A DNA stretch of 64,000 nt from positions 8,097,501 through 8,161,500 of the forward strand of contig JADLSH010000393.1 of assembly GCA_016169945.1 (NCBI GenBank), read 5' to 3'. Position numbers and translations under genes: made by a program. Origin of the DNA: Trachythela sp. YZ-2020. Its lineage: Eukaryota > Cnidaria > Anthozoa > Malacalcyonacea > Clavulariidae. Shown in pieces: positions 47,836 to 59,117 of the stretch; within the stretch, counting starts at the first letter, position 1; every line of letters begins with the position of its first letter. Under the pieces are notes generated by a model. The model worked only from the letters and a program-made list of their open reading frames with translations, was not told the DNA's origin and did no database searches.

Positions 47836-48361
47836 GTTGCCAGATCTATGGAATGTACACAACCGTGTTGAGAATGATTTACCGCATACGAATAACTCCG
47901 TAGGTTGGCATCATGCCTTCGATCAACGCGTTGGCGTCACCCACCCCACTATCCGGAGACTTGTGGCCAAGATCAGGAAGGAGCAAGCCAATAACGAACT
48001 TTTATTGGAGCAAATCTCTGCTGGATTCTCTGTCGGCCCATCGAAGAAAATTTACCAAACTCTGAATATAAGACTCAAAGCGATTGTGAGTGATTTGGAA
48101 TTAAAACGCCGACAGCTTTTTAGACTATATACGTACTATTGCACATAATTTGTAAATATGCGTGAAAGTTACAATAAATATTATTTCAAGATGTTGTTTC
48201 AAATAATTGAAATGTCGGTAAATTGTCCTGTCGGCCTAATGTCTTGTCAGCCAAATGTCCTGTCGGCTAAATGTCTTGTCGGCGAAATGTCCTGTCGGCT
48301 AAATGTCTGTCGGTGAAAGGTCATCTCGGTCTAGTGTCTGTCGGCCAAACGTCCGCGCACC
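47836..48361 (+). mobile_element. MULE remnant, left end missing
   Basis: Right-end array (GTCCTGTCGGCTAAATG units, ending GTCGGCCAAACGTCCGCGCAC) and transposase C-terminus (DLWNVHNRVENDLPHTNN...PTIRRLVAKIRKEQ...) closely match the mini-element at 46468-47101. It retains the 76-bp stretch deleted there and an open frame of about 100 codons. The left end is absent: the coding part starts directly after the putative exon donor at 47826. Confidence 0.8.
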
Positions 48362-48985
48362 GTGAATAGTGGGAACCAATGTTGGATGAGGACTCCCTCC
48401 TTGATCATGGGGGTCCTCACTCCTCGATGACAAGTCACCTTGCCTCAGATGCTAGCAACACCCTGCTTAAAGACCAGTGCCGCTTAGAACACCCCACCCC
48501 CTACCAGATCAAGCTGGATCCATCCCTGTTCCAATGTATAACTGCAATAATAATTTCAGAATGGCAATGAGCGGTGAGCCATGTAGATGTGGGCAAGCTT
48601 TTAAGCGAGACTACAATATATATTTCACTATATCCTTAATATGATTAACAATTTATGTTAGTTAAAGTTTTAGGGAGTGTTTATTATTTTATGGGGAGAG
48701 GGGGGTGTTAGGGAGGGGGGGATCAATTGGGGGGGGATTGCAAACATGTTTTTTGAGGCCAAGATCTTCGAAAAACCATTCTCGGTGAGATCGTATCGGC
48801 TGTTGCCGATGCAATTTTTATTTTTACAATCGATCAGCGTGTCCTCCCGTAGGAAAACGAAAGGTCTAATTAGATCTTAAAAAGTCTATAAAAGGTCTTG
48901 GAGACCTTTCATAGACCTTTCCTAGACATTGATGTGTTATTAAAAGTCTACCAAAGGTCTTGCAAGACCTTTATGTCGCGGTTGT
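48362..48985. other. unassigned DNA with G-run and AGGTCT repeats
   Basis: An ORF at 48379-48570 (DSLLDHGGPHSS...) has no recognisable domain and may be a remnant exon. A GGGG-rich run lies at 48693-48740. AAAGGTCTNNNAGACCTTT inverted words occur at 48865-48972 next to the 5' end of the LINE. Confidence 0.45.
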
Positions 48986-51900
48986 CGTGAAATTGTCTTG
49001 AGGAAAAGTCTTGAAGGTCGATTCTTGCAGGTCGAGGTCGACCTTCAGGGTGACAAACTGCGTTTTGTCTCTTTATATGCGCCAAATAGAAATCCGGCGC
49101 ATAACGCCTTTCTAACGTCGTTGCCCGATTTTGTGGACCTTGCGTGTCCGACATTTCTCTGTGGGGATTTTAATGCTGTCCTCGATCCAACCTTGGACAG
49201 GCGGCATCGTACATCGTACGCCGGTCCCTCGCAGTCATCTCCGTATCGGGAAAGCGTTGCGGCCTTGCAATCGCTGCTCGCTGCCACCCAAACATTTCCC
49301 GTTTGGCGTACAAGGCACCCCACCGATACCATTTATTCATGGGACCATGGTTCGGGTGAGTTCTCGTCGCGCATTGATATGATCTGGGCCCCAACGCTAC
49401 TTGAGCCATCATTGCGTGCGACTACCACCCTTCTTTCTTTTCGGACCATCGGTACATGTTGTTGAAGTTTACTATTGGCGATGCTTTCGCCAGAGGTCCT
49501 GGTGTCTGGAAATTCAACGTGTCTCTTCTTGACGATCCCGATTATCAGGCACTAGTTTCCTCCTTCTGGTCATTTTGGCGTACCCAAAATGATCCTTCCC
49601 TTTTTTCCACCCTGCCCGATTGGTGGGATCAAGGAAAATTTTATTTGCGCGAGGTCACTCGTTGCTTCGCTCGGGCCCGTGCGGCAGAGCGGTCGAAAGA
49701 GAAGGTCGAGCTTGAACGACAACTGCGGCTCCTCCAACGCCGCTTTGACGAGGGTGATCCCTCGGCCTTTTCCTTTCTTTGCACCATCCAGGAGCAACTT
49801 CGCGCTATCCATCTTCGCGAAGCAAAGGCTTCTCAGATCCGGGCTCGGTGTAGGTGGGCTGAGGAAGGCGAAACGTCATCTGCGTACTTCCTCAGTTTGG
49901 AGAAAAAGCATAGGCTAAAGCAGTCCATCACCTCCATCCGAGATTCGGCGTCGGGGCTCGTGCACCACGACCCCTTCGAGATTTTAGGTACCTGGCGGAG
50001 GTACTACGACAATCTCTTTACGGCAGATGTCTGCAACGTGCCGGCGCAGGACGCCATCTTAGGCAAGCTCACTAAGACCTTGAGCAAGGCCGAGATGGAG
50101 TCATGTGAAGGACATCTGTCCTTTCAAGCATGTCACCAGGCACTTTTGGGCATGTCTCGTGGTAAGACCCCCGGCTCGGACGGGTTCCCCATGGAGTTCT
50201 ACGTTACTTTCTGGAACATCCTTGGGGAGGACCTTGTCCGTGTCCTGAACATCGCCTACGACGAAGGTAGGCTGTCCGTCTCTCAGCGTCGTGGACTTAA
50301 CATCGTCCTCTATAAGAAAGGCGACCGCTTGAGACGAAGAATTACCGACCGATTAGCCTTCTGAACGTCGATTATAAAATTGCGACGCGGGCTATTTCTG
50401 GCCGTCTCTTAGGTGTTATTGGTTCTGTAGTTGTTTCCGACCAAACGTGTGGCATCCCTGGTCGGACCATCTCAGAGAATATTAGCCTTTTAAGAGACTT
50501 GATAGAATATGCGGACAGAGGTGATGTTCCCCTTGCCATTCTGTCGCTCGATCAGGAAAAAGCTTTTGATCGGGTCGACTGGAGCTTCCTTCAGCGCATT
50601 TTATCTAAGTTTGGGTTTGGAGAATCCTTCCGCCGTTGGATTTCTTTATTTTACACTGAGGTCGAGTCCGCCGTCGTCATTAACGGTTGGACTTCTTCCT
50701 TTTTTAAGCCTTCTCGGGGTGTCCGTCAAGGCTGTCCACTATCTCCATTACTCTACGTTCTCTGTATTGAAGTGCTGGCGTGTTCGATCAGTGCGTCCCC
50801 TACCATCACGGGCGTCACTTTGCCAGGCACCGACCGTCCCTTTAAGTGTTCGGGCTATGCGGACGACACGTCCATCGCCGTCCACGGACGAGTCAATGGT
50901 GGAAGTATTTCGCACTTACGGCACCTACGAGCAAGCTTCCGGCGCGAAGCTTAATCGGGGCAAGTCGAAAGGCTTGTGGCTCGGTGCGTGGAAAGATCGC
51001 CAGGATACCCCGCACGGCATCTCGTGGGTGAAGGAGCTTCCTTGCCTCGGCACTACGCTGAGTGCCGGTGACTATTCAAAGTCCACCTGGGAGCCGCCTG
51101 TCGCCAAATTAGAGCATAGACTGTCGTCTTGGAAGGGTCGTCAGTTAACCCTCCAGGGTAAGGCGACCGTGATCAACACGTTGGCCCTCTCTCAGATCTG
51201 GCATTTATGCCATGTCTTTCCTATTCCTGAGTGGGCCATCGCCCGTATAAAGAAGGCAGTCTGGAGCTTTTTCTGGTCGGGCAAGAAAGAGCTTGTCGCC
51301 AGACGTTCGGTCTGCTTGCCAAAGGCCCAGGGGGGATTTGGCGTAGTGGATTTTGAACTGAAGTCGAAGGCATTTGCCATTCAGTGGGTCCGTCGTTACT
51401 TTACGGTCCCACACACGAAATGGAAATCCTTCTTGAGTTTTTATTGTTTGTCGTGCCTCTCGCTCACACCTGTCGAGGCCTTTTCTATATCAAACTTACC
51501 CCGCAATCTCGTTGCTCTCCTCCCGCCTTTTTATCAGCATTTGATGCGGGCGTGGCACGAGTTTGGTGGGGGCATTCATAATAACTTTTTGTCCCTCGAC
51601 GTCTCGTCCGACGCGCCGAAGCGTTTGGGGGAGCTCACGTCGCACTCGGCCTATGTAATCGGTCGCCGACTCCGGCACCATCAGCCACATTGCATCGCGA
51701 ACTTGGGATCAAATCCATTTGACATCTTTGGATAGGGCCGTAGTGGATACCAATTGGAAAATCGCGCATGGCGTCCTGTATACTGCCTCCCGCCTCGTCA
51801 ACTCTTTCGGGATGGCCAACATCGAGCTGGACTGCCATTGTGGCGCCGGGGAGGAAACGCCGGAACATTTGTTCCACGGCTGCGTTTATGCGGAGTTTCT

Positions 51901-52505
51901 AGTGGGTTGGGTGCACCATCAGCTTCGTTTTTTCGACGCTGGTGCTGCTCCCTTTACGGTGCAGGAGGTCCTTTTTGGTTTCTCGCCGCCTCGCCGCCGG
52001 CACATCCCATCCATATTCATCTGGATGTTGCAGGTGGTGAAGCATCGTCTCTGGTTGGTGCGGTGCGATTTTCGTTTTCGTGCGGCATCGCACACCGAGG
52101 CGGATGCTTTGAGGTTGGTCGTGGCGCAGGTGAAGTTCGTTCTTGGGGTGTTGGCTGGTCGTTGTCGTTCTCCTGGGCAGGTGGAGGTTTTTGAGAGGCA
52201 ATGGTTGGCCAATAAAACCTTAGGGCGTTTTATTGGAGAGAAGCTGGTCTTCTCTTTTTAGTTTTTTAACCTAGTTTAGTTCTTTTAGTTTATCTAGTTT
52301 ATTTAGTTTAGAATTTAGGGTTAACCGGTCTTTTTAAGTTTTAAATATACCAATGCAGCGTCAGAATAATAAAGAATTGCGGTATATTTAAAGAGGTGGT
52401 AGGGATCGTCTCCCTAGTCGTTTGCGTGCCGGTGCACCTTCCTCTGAATTCGGGTAAATCCATTGCACTCTCCCTAATGGGATTGGATTTATCTCATTCA
52501 AAATA
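48986..52505 (+). mobile_element. older Tx1-like LINE (U1-associated), 5'-truncated
   Basis: Begins inside the endonuclease domain and runs to a 3' end of the form ...CAAAATAA placed directly before ACTTACCTGACGCGAG, the start of U1 snRNA. The 3' untranslated region (52262-52505) shares blocks with the younger LINE: GCGTCAGAATAAT, CTCCCTAGTCGTTTGCGTGC and the AAATCCATTGCA hairpin. No target copy is visible at the 5' truncation point. It belongs to the same U1-associated family as the element at 52524-59396 but is clearly diverged and carries several frameshifts. Confidence 0.85.
49007..52261 (+). pseudogene. ORF2 of the older LINE (endonuclease and reverse transcriptase)
   Basis: Endonuclease: LYAPNRNPAHNAF, FLCGDFNAVLD and SSRIDMIWAP (49007-49450). 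Reverse transcriptase: GKTPGSDGFPMEFY, SLDQEKAFDRVDW, VRQGCPLSPLLYVL and CSGYADDTSIAV (about 50160-50880), then a C-terminal CHCGAGEETPEHLFHGC motif (near 51836). Frame changes occur near 49455, 50335, 50890 and 51710, so the protein cannot be made. The stop LVFSF at 52261 is the same ending as in the younger copy. Confidence 0.9.
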
Positions 52506-52524
52506 AAACTTACCTGACGCGAGA
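52506..52524 (+). other. U1 snRNA 5' fragment = target-site duplication between two LINEs
   Basis: ACTTACCTGACGCGAGA here equals the start of the U1 gene at 59397-59413. It follows the 3' end of the older LINE and precedes the 5' end of the younger one. It is the upstream half of the younger LINE's target duplication, with the U1 gene as the downstream half. Confidence 0.85.
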
Positions 52525-52700
52525 AATTGCGTCAGGTCTTCTGCCCGCTGTAGAGAGGAGCTATGCTGTCGAACATGGACGACTAACTCTTTACTCGGGG
52601 ATTTACTAGCTGCAGTTCTTGTTTGCAGACATTCCACATCTTTTTCCTGCTGCGCTTGCGCAGTACACTTCTCGGTAATTCGCCACCATCAGCTGCGTAC

Positions 52701-53321
52701 TGTGATTTTCTTTTCTTGCTGTTCTCTTCGGAGGCAGTTTGGCTGCTAACTCGTCCCTTGGGTCGTGGTTAGTTGTCGTTTTCTGCGTGTGTCCGACTTG
52801 CGGGCCACGTTAGCTTAAGGCGCCGAGCAATTACCTAAGGTTTTATTTAAGGAGGTCACTTTGTTTTGGTTAATTAGTTTGTTTTCCTGGTTGTTTCCTG
52901 TTTGAGGGACCCGAAAAAAGGGTAACTCTAGGGAAGGTTGGTCTTTTTCCTACTCGTTGACTAGCTGCGAACTGAGGTCTTGGACCGAAGTTCGTTTCCC
53001 TAAGCTTCTACTGTGATTTTCTTTTCTTGCTGTTCTCTTCGGAGGCAGTTTGGCTGCTAACTCGTCCCTTGGGTCGTGGTTAGTTGTCGTTTTCTGCGCG
53101 TGTCCGACTTGCGGGCCACGTTAGCTTAAGGCGCCGAGCAATTACCTAAGGTTTTATTTAAGGAGGTCACTTTGTTTTGGTTAATTAGTTTGTTTTCCTG
53201 GTTGTTTCCTGTTTGAGGGACCCGAAAAAAGGGTAACTCTAGGGAAGGTTGGTCTTTTTCCTACTCGTTGACTAGCTGCGAACTGAGGTCTTGGACCGAA
53301 GTTCGTTTCCCTAAGCTTTGT
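52701..53321 (+). repeat. two-copy tandem repeat in the LINE 5' region, period 311 bp
   Basis: 52701-53008 and 53012-53321 are almost identical, from TGTGATTTTCTTTTCTTGCT to GTTTCCCTAAGCTT. Tandem 5' monomers serve as promoter units in some mammalian L1s; the same is possible here but not shown. Confidence 0.9.
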
Positions 53322-54227
53322 TTGTTTGCCTTTTGTGGAGAACCTTGGTGTTTGACGAGGTAGAACTGCGAGCGTTCTACCTACGTTTGGTCATTCACCA
53401 ATATTTACTATACTATATACTTTGTTTGTTCTAGCTGTGTTATTGGCTATAACAGCATGTTTTATAAAGTTTATATTTCAGTCGAGCAAGTCGCGGCTTT
53501 GTTTATAAGCCGTGTCTAATTACTATCTGCCTTTTGCTGATTTCTTACACTTTGTCTGTCTATATTAGTCTATTTTAATAGACGTTGTTTGATTCTATTA
53601 GTCTATTTTATTAGACTTTGTTATTAGTCTATTTTATTATAGCTTCAGTTGGCTATAAACGTTATTAGACTTTGTTTATTATAGCTTCAGTTGGCTATAA
53701 CTGTTTTAAAATCAGTCGAGCAAGTCGCGGCTTTGTATAAGCCGTTTGTTTACATCTGTGTTTGCTTTACGCTTCTATTTTAGTCTATATCCTTAGACTT
53801 TGTATTATATTGGTCTATATTCTTAGACTTTCTTTATTATACTAGTCTAACTTATTGGACTTTGTTTATTATAGCTACAGTTGGCTATAAGTGTGTTATT
53901 GAAGCTTCTCTATCAGTCAAGCGGCTTTGTTATAATTAAGCCGTGTTTATTAAATATTCGCTGATTTAGCGCTTCTCTTTTTCTATTTTACACTTTTAGC
54001 TGTGTTGTAATCACAGTTACTTTTGTTTGTGTGTGTCTCTTTCCTAAAGGGGCATTTCTACGTGTATCTTTGCACGTTATATTACTAAATCTATAATTTG
54101 TTTACGTTAGCTTTGGCGTACGTGTTTCTTTGCACGTCTGAGTTAACTAATTAATATTCAAAACATCTCGCCTCACTGAACCCTTTGTTCAGTGATTGTG
54201 CGTACATACATATTAACTAAACAAATT
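53322..54227 (+). other. remaining 5' UTR of the LINE
   Basis: T-rich sequence with many variations of TTAGTCTATTTTATTAGAC and AGCTTCAGTTGGCTATAA, giving a diffuse array of short inverted words (TAGTCTA/TAGACT). AGTCGAGCAAGTCGCGGCTT occurs at about 53482 and again at about 53714. No ORF. Confidence 0.6.
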
Positions 54228-55600
54228 ATGTCCAGCCCTGCATTTACGCAAGCCGACTTTGCAAAGTGGAATGAAACTACATCTGTGTTCCACTTGCAGA
54301 GGAAACTTGTCGGCAATTCAAATGCACGCCAAATCAGGGTTGATTTTAGCATTGGCGAAGCAACGGTGAAGACTGTCCAAGTACTAGCACAGGACAAGGT
54401 GAGGGTCGAGTTCCAATCGTCCGCTCAGCGTCACCAATGCGACGTCAATGGCATTACATTTAAAGGAGTTCATTTGACTCTTTTGACATGTGCCTGCAGT
54501 TGGAGCCCCCTACACCGGCTCTTTCTTCCCCTTGGGCTGCGGATTTCACCCGCCAGGTGTCTTCCCAGCCGGGAAAAGATCTTGAGGTCACGGTAGACAA
54601 CTCGCCCGCGGATAATCCCAAGGGCATTTTATCAAAGGGCAAGTCGGCCAAGCACAACAAGGGCAAAGCCAGTAAGGTTAAGATCGCTGAGGCCAAGGCC
54701 TCTGAGGCCAAGGCCACTGAGGCCAAGGTCAAAGCGGCCAAGGTCAAAGTGGCCAAGGTCAAAGTGGCCAAGGTCAAAGTGGCCAAGGTCACTTCTGCCA
54801 AGGCTACTGTGCCAAATACCACCCAGGCTAAGGCCACTAAGCCCAAAACCAACATGCCCTCAACATCTCGGGCAGTTGGTAAAGTTAGTAAATTCTGTCA
54901 TCCTTCTTCGGAAAGTGATGACAGCGATGCGAGCTCTATTCTCGCACATTCATCTACACGTCACTCTCGACCTAAACGTTATAAACACGTTCGAACATCT
55001 AGCGAGTCTGAGAGTGACGTTCTTGTAACGCCAGTCATGCTAGTTCAGTCGCCATTCGTCCACCTTAATCGGTTTGCGAGTTTAACTGATAGCATGGACA
55101 TGGAGGAGGATTGCCTTGATGGTGAGAACGTCATAGATCCGGTTGTTTCCCTCGAGGTAATTGCCCCTGACGCTCAGCCAGCTGTTGTCGCTCCTATACT
55201 GGATGCGCCGTCTGTACCATCTGACGAACAGCAACCGTCGGTGACGGATGTTCCTCCTTCTCCTTCTGTAGCAGAGTCTCAACCCTCTGCGAGCTATGAA
55301 ATGTCTGCGAACTCGCCCAACAGTTCCGCGCCCAGAAGTGTGGATCCGCTCCATTCGGATTGCGATTCCCTTCTGGACATTAGCATTTTTTATTCTATTT
55401 CCGAGTCCGAAGGTATGTTTTTGGAATGTACCGAGGCCGGATACTCATCCTCAGTTCCATCTTTGACCACCAGGATGGCTGAAAATGAGGATTTTCTTCT
55501 GGGTGTTGACCTATCAAATGTGGCCTTTAGTGCCATTATCTCAGCTCCAGAATCTACTATAAATATTTCTAATGTTCAACCTGCTCAGTTTGAACGTTAA
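54228..55600 (+). pseudogene. ORF1 of the U1-associated LINE, one frameshift
   Basis: Begins MSSPAFTQADFAKWNETTS and stays open to about 54480, where one frame (VNGITFKGVHL) has to change to the next (MCLQLEPPTPALSS) to continue to 55600; a one-base deletion would explain this. The middle carries a Lys/Ala/Val repeat (KVAKVKVAKVKVAKV), probably RNA-binding by charge; the C-terminal half is acidic and Ser/Pro-rich. No CCHC knuckle is visible, unlike ORF1 of the LINE at 61198. It should package the LINE RNA. Overlaps ORF2 by 29 nt in a different frame. Confidence 0.7.
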
Positions 55601-58600
55601 TGGTCTTTGTGACCGTTTAAAGCGAACAGCACTTATTGATTGGTTAAAGTGTATGAAGGCGGATGTCGTCTGTCTACAAGAGACACATGCCCCTTCGCAC
55701 GAATCAATTCGTCGCTGGTTTGCAAATTCTGGTTTTAGAGTAGTGTCGTCATCTATCTCCAACAAAAGGTGTGGCACTGCTATTTTATATAAGGACACGT
55801 ATGCTGTCAAGCAGGTCTCTCGTGATGAGGAGGGCCGGTTTGTTCAGGCCATCATTCAGCTAGGTGAGGAAACGTTAGGTTTTGCCTGCTTGTATGCTCC
55901 GAATAGGAACCCGGAGTGCAATCGTTTTTTCACCTCTGTGTCCGCCTTAATTGATCTTAGCCGCCCAACATTTGTGTGTGGCGATTTCAACTCGGTTTTG
56001 AACGAGGACGCGGATCGTCTGCGGCGTTCCTCCTTCACCGGTAGTAAATGTTCAAAGGTGCAGGAGAGCGGTCCTGCTCTTCAATCCTTGCTGTCCAACA
56101 CGCAAACCTTTCCTGTCTGGCGTACATTCCATCCTACGCAGACTGCATACTCCTGGACGCATGGTTCGGGAGAGTTTGCTTCAAGGATAGACATGGTTTG
56201 GGCTCCCGTGGCAATGAAACGGTGCATTAAGGAATGTGATTACTATCCTTCCTTCCTTTCGGATCATCAGTACTTGCTGGTCAAGTTCACCACTGATGAT
56301 TCCTTTGCACGTGGTCCAGGGGTCTGGAAATTTAACACCTCTCTGCTGGCAGATGAGGAATATTGTGCGCTAGTTCGTGCATTTTGGTCCTTCTGGCAGT
56401 CCCAGGAAGCAAATAACATCTATGCTTCGGGTCTGGACTGGTGGGATCAGGGCAAATACTATCTGCGTGCGCTGTCGCGTTCGTATGCCCAGGGTAAGGC
56501 TGTTGCCAATCGCCAACAAAAATCTCGGCTGACTGCGCAGATGCGTAGGCTGCAGCAACTCTTTAATTCGGGGGATTCTTCCTCCTTTGCTCAACTGTGT
56601 GCCGTGCAGGAGGAGTTGCGTGCCATTCATTTGAATGAGGCACGCGGGGCACAAATTCGATCTCGCTGCAGGTGGGCGGAGGAGGGAGAGTCTTCTTCCT
56701 CTTTTTTCCTTAGCTTAGAATCAAAGCATCGTGCAAAGCAGGCGGTCACTGCTATTAGAGACCCACAGTCTGGTATCGTTTGCCACGACCCTATCGACAT
56801 CTTAGGTGTCTGGCAGCGGTACTACCAGGGGCTCTTTACAGCTCAACAGTGTGACCCTGCCGCGCAAGATGAGATGCTGGCCAAGGTTACTCGTTGCCTC
56901 TCTGACGCCGAAAGCAAGTCGTGTGATGGCTATCTTACCGTCGCCGAATGCTTTGCGGCTGTGCAGGGCATGGCTCATGGGAAGACACCGGGCTCCGATG
57001 GTTTTCCCATGGAGTTTTATCTTTCTTTTTGGCCCGTTCTCGGCGCTGATTTGGTACGCATTCTAAACGTTGCTTACGATTGCGGCCAACTCTCGACCTC
57101 TCAGCGTCGGGGCCTTATTATTGTACTCTATAAGAAAGACGATCGGCTGGAGACGAAGAACTGGCGGCCCATTAGTCTGCTCAACGTGGACTATAAGATC
57201 GCCACCAGGGCTATCTCCGGTCGTCTTTTGAATGTCATGAATGTTGTTGTGGGCCCGGATCAAACGTGCGGTGTTCCGGGTCGCACCATCTCTGAAAATC
57301 TCGTCTTCGTGCGGGATCTGATCGAGTATGCGGAAAGAGAGGATCTTCCAATCGCTCTTCTTTCTTTAGATCAGGAGAAAGCTTTCGATCGTGTTGATTG
57401 GGACTTTCTCCAACGCATCCTCGCAACATTCAATTTCGGTGCTGGTTTCCGGAATTGGATTAAACTCTTTTATACAGAAGTCGAGTCCGCCGTTGTTATA
57501 AACGGTTGGACGTCTTCTTTTTTTCGCCCGTCTCGTGGCGTGCGTCAAGGTTGTCCACTTTCTCCTCTTTTGTACGTGCTCTGCATTGAGATTCTTGCAG
57601 TCAGCATTCGTCGTTCGCCTGATGTCAACGGCGTTCTACTCCCGGATTCCTTGGAGCAGTTTAAGTGCTCGGGGTATGCGGACGATACGACGATTGCTGT
57701 CACTACAGACGAGTCGATGACAGAAGTGTTTACTATTTACTCTCTTTTTGAGCAAGCTTCTGGGGCACGCCTCAATCGAGGTAAATCCAAAGGAATTTGG
57801 TTGGGGTCCTGGAAAGACCGTACGGACACCCCCTTTGGTGTTAGGTGGGTCAAGGAGCTTCCTTTGCTAGGTGCTACCTTTTCCACCTCAGATTATACTA
57901 AACTTACTTGGGAGAAGCCCGTTGCTAAGCTCGAGCAGCGCTTGTCAGCTTGGCAGGGTCGTCAATTATCCTTTCAAGGAAAAAGTACAATTATAAATCT
58001 CCTAGCCCTTTCTCAGATTTGGCACTTGTGTCACGTCTTCGTTATCCCAGATTGGGCGGAGAAACGCATTAATAAAGCAGTGTGGTCCTTCTTTTGGTCT
58101 GGTAAGAAGGATCTTGTTGCCAGGACCACGGTGTGTCTTCCAAAGTCGCAGGGCGGCTTTGGAGTTATTAACTATAAGCAAAAGGCCGAGGCTTTCTCTT
58201 TGCAATGGGTCAAACGTTACTTGGCTGACTCCAGAGCAAAGTGGAAGGATTTCTTTAAATATTATATCTCTTCGTGCCTAAATTTAACGCCCGATGAGGC
58301 GTTACTATGTAAATTTTCTCGCCGTCAACTATTGTCCCTTCCGCCGTATTATGAATTGCTATTCCGCACTTGGCGGATGCTATGCGGGGGTAAGGCTGCT
58401 GGCGAGTTCTCTTTGTTGGCATCTTCTGCCAACCCATTACCTGCGCGCAACTTGAGTTCGCGATCAGTCTCTAATCTGATCCGAACTAAAACATATAAAG
58501 AGCCGCATTGTATCAGTAAGTTTGAACCTGAGTACGGTCCTTTGCACTGGCCCCAAACTTGGGATCAGTTGCACGCTACATCTTTTGACCGTGTTGTCAT

Positions 58601-59117
58601 TGACCTCAATTGGCAGCTCGCACACGGTGTTCTCTATACTGCTTCTCGGTTGGTTAGGCAATTTCACATGGCCAACGTGGACGTTAACTGCTTCTGCGGT
58701 GAAGCGGAGGAAATGTTGGAACATCTTTTCTACCACTGTGATTTTGCTCGGTTGATGTACGGTTGGGTGTACGTCAACCTTCTTTTGGTTGATCCTTCTG
58801 CCGGTCCCTTTGTTGTCGAGGAGTTGCTCTTTGGGTTTTCGGAGGAACGGCGTCGCAACATCCCCATCCTTATCATCTGGATGTTACATGTTGTAAAGCA
58901 TGTAATATGGGTTGCTCGTTGTGATTTCCGTTTCCGCGCAAAGGTGCCGGTGGAGTCGGAGTGTTTGAAGAAGGCCATTGCCAAAATCAAATTTGTGCTT
59001 TGCCTTACGGCCCGCAAATGTAGATCGCCTGCTCAGTTTCGAGCTTTCGAGCGCGATTGGCTTGCACGGGGCATCTTGGGACACTTCGAGGGTGAGGAGC
59101 TGGTCTTCTCTTTTTAA
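55572..59117 (+). CDS. ORF2 of the U1-associated LINE: endonuclease and reverse transcriptase
   Basis: An uninterrupted 1181-residue protein. The AP-type endonuclease occupies about 1-235, with LLSLNVNGL, LQETHAPS, LYAPNRNP, CGDFNSVL (near 135), ASRIDMVWAP and LSDHQYLLV (near 230). The reverse transcriptase spans about 460-760: KTPGSDGFPMEFY, RPISLLNVDYKI, SLDQEKAFDRVDW, RQGCPLSPLLYVL and SGYADDTTIAV (near 700, catalytic YADD). A CFCGEAEEMLEHLFYHC zinc motif lies near 1040. The endonuclease would nick the target and the RT would copy the RNA from the nick (target-primed reverse transcription). Position next to U1 suggests that the nick falls at the 5' end of U1 genes. All motifs I can check are intact, so the protein may be active. 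The ATG at 55572 overlaps ORF1. Confidence 0.92.
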   Translation: MFNLLSLNVNGLCDRLKRTALIDWLKCMKADVVCLQETHAPSHESIRRWFANSGFRVVSSSISNKRCGTAILYKDTYAVKQVSRDEEGRFVQAIIQLGEETLGFACLYAPNRNPECNRFFTSVSALIDLSRPTFVCGDFNSVLNEDADRLRRSSFTGSKCSKVQESGPALQSLLSNTQTFPVWRTFHPTQTAYSWTHGSGEFASRIDMVWAPVAMKRCIKECDYYPSFLSDHQYLLVKFTTDDSFARGPGVWKFNTSLLADEEYCALVRAFWSFWQSQEANNIYASGLDWWDQGKYYLRALSRSYAQGKAVANRQQKSRLTAQMRRLQQLFNSGDSSSFAQLCAVQEELRAIHLNEARGAQIRSRCRWAEEGESSSSFFLSLESKHRAKQAVTAIRDPQSGIVCHDPIDILGVWQRYYQGLFTAQQCDPAAQDEMLAKVTRCLSDAESKSCDGYLTVAECFAAVQGMAHGKTPGSDGFPMEFYLSFWPVLGADLVRILNVAYDCGQLSTSQRRGLIIVLYKKDDRLETKNWRPISLLNVDYKIATRAISGRLLNVMNVVVGPDQTCGVPGRTISENLVFVRDLIEYAEREDLPIALLSLDQEKAFDRVDWDFLQRILATFNFGAGFRNWIKLFYTEVESAVVINGWTSSFFRPSRGVRQGCPLSPLLYVLCIEILAVSIRRSPDVNGVLLPDSLEQFKCSGYADDTTIAVTTDESMTEVFTIYSLFEQASGARLNRGKSKGIWLGSWKDRTDTPFGVRWVKELPLLGATFSTSDYTKLTWEKPVAKLEQRLSAWQGRQLSFQGKSTIINLLALSQIWHLCHVFVIPDWAEKRINKAVWSFFWSGKKDLVARTTVCLPKSQGGFGVINYKQKAEAFSLQWVKRYLADSRAKWKDFFKYYISSCLNLTPDEALLCKFSRRQLLSLPPYYELLFRTWRMLCGGKAAGEFSLLASSANPLPARNLSSRSVSNLIRTKTYKEPHCISKFEPEYGPLHWPQTWDQLHATSFDRVVIDLNWQLAHGVLYTASRLVRQFHMANVDVNCFCGEAEEMLEHLFYHCDFARLMYGWVYVNLLLVDPSAGPFVVEELLFGFSEERRRNIPILIIWMLHVVKHVIWVARCDFRFRAKVPVESECLKKAIAKIKFVLCLTARKCRSPAQFRAFERDWLARGILGHFEGEELVFSF

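Noticed and set aside
54660..54800. Regular short repeats (GCCAAGGTCAAAGTG) that look array-like
   Set aside because: Directly adjoining units inside LINE ORF1 coding a Lys/Ala/Val repeat; no spacers, so not CRISPR-like.
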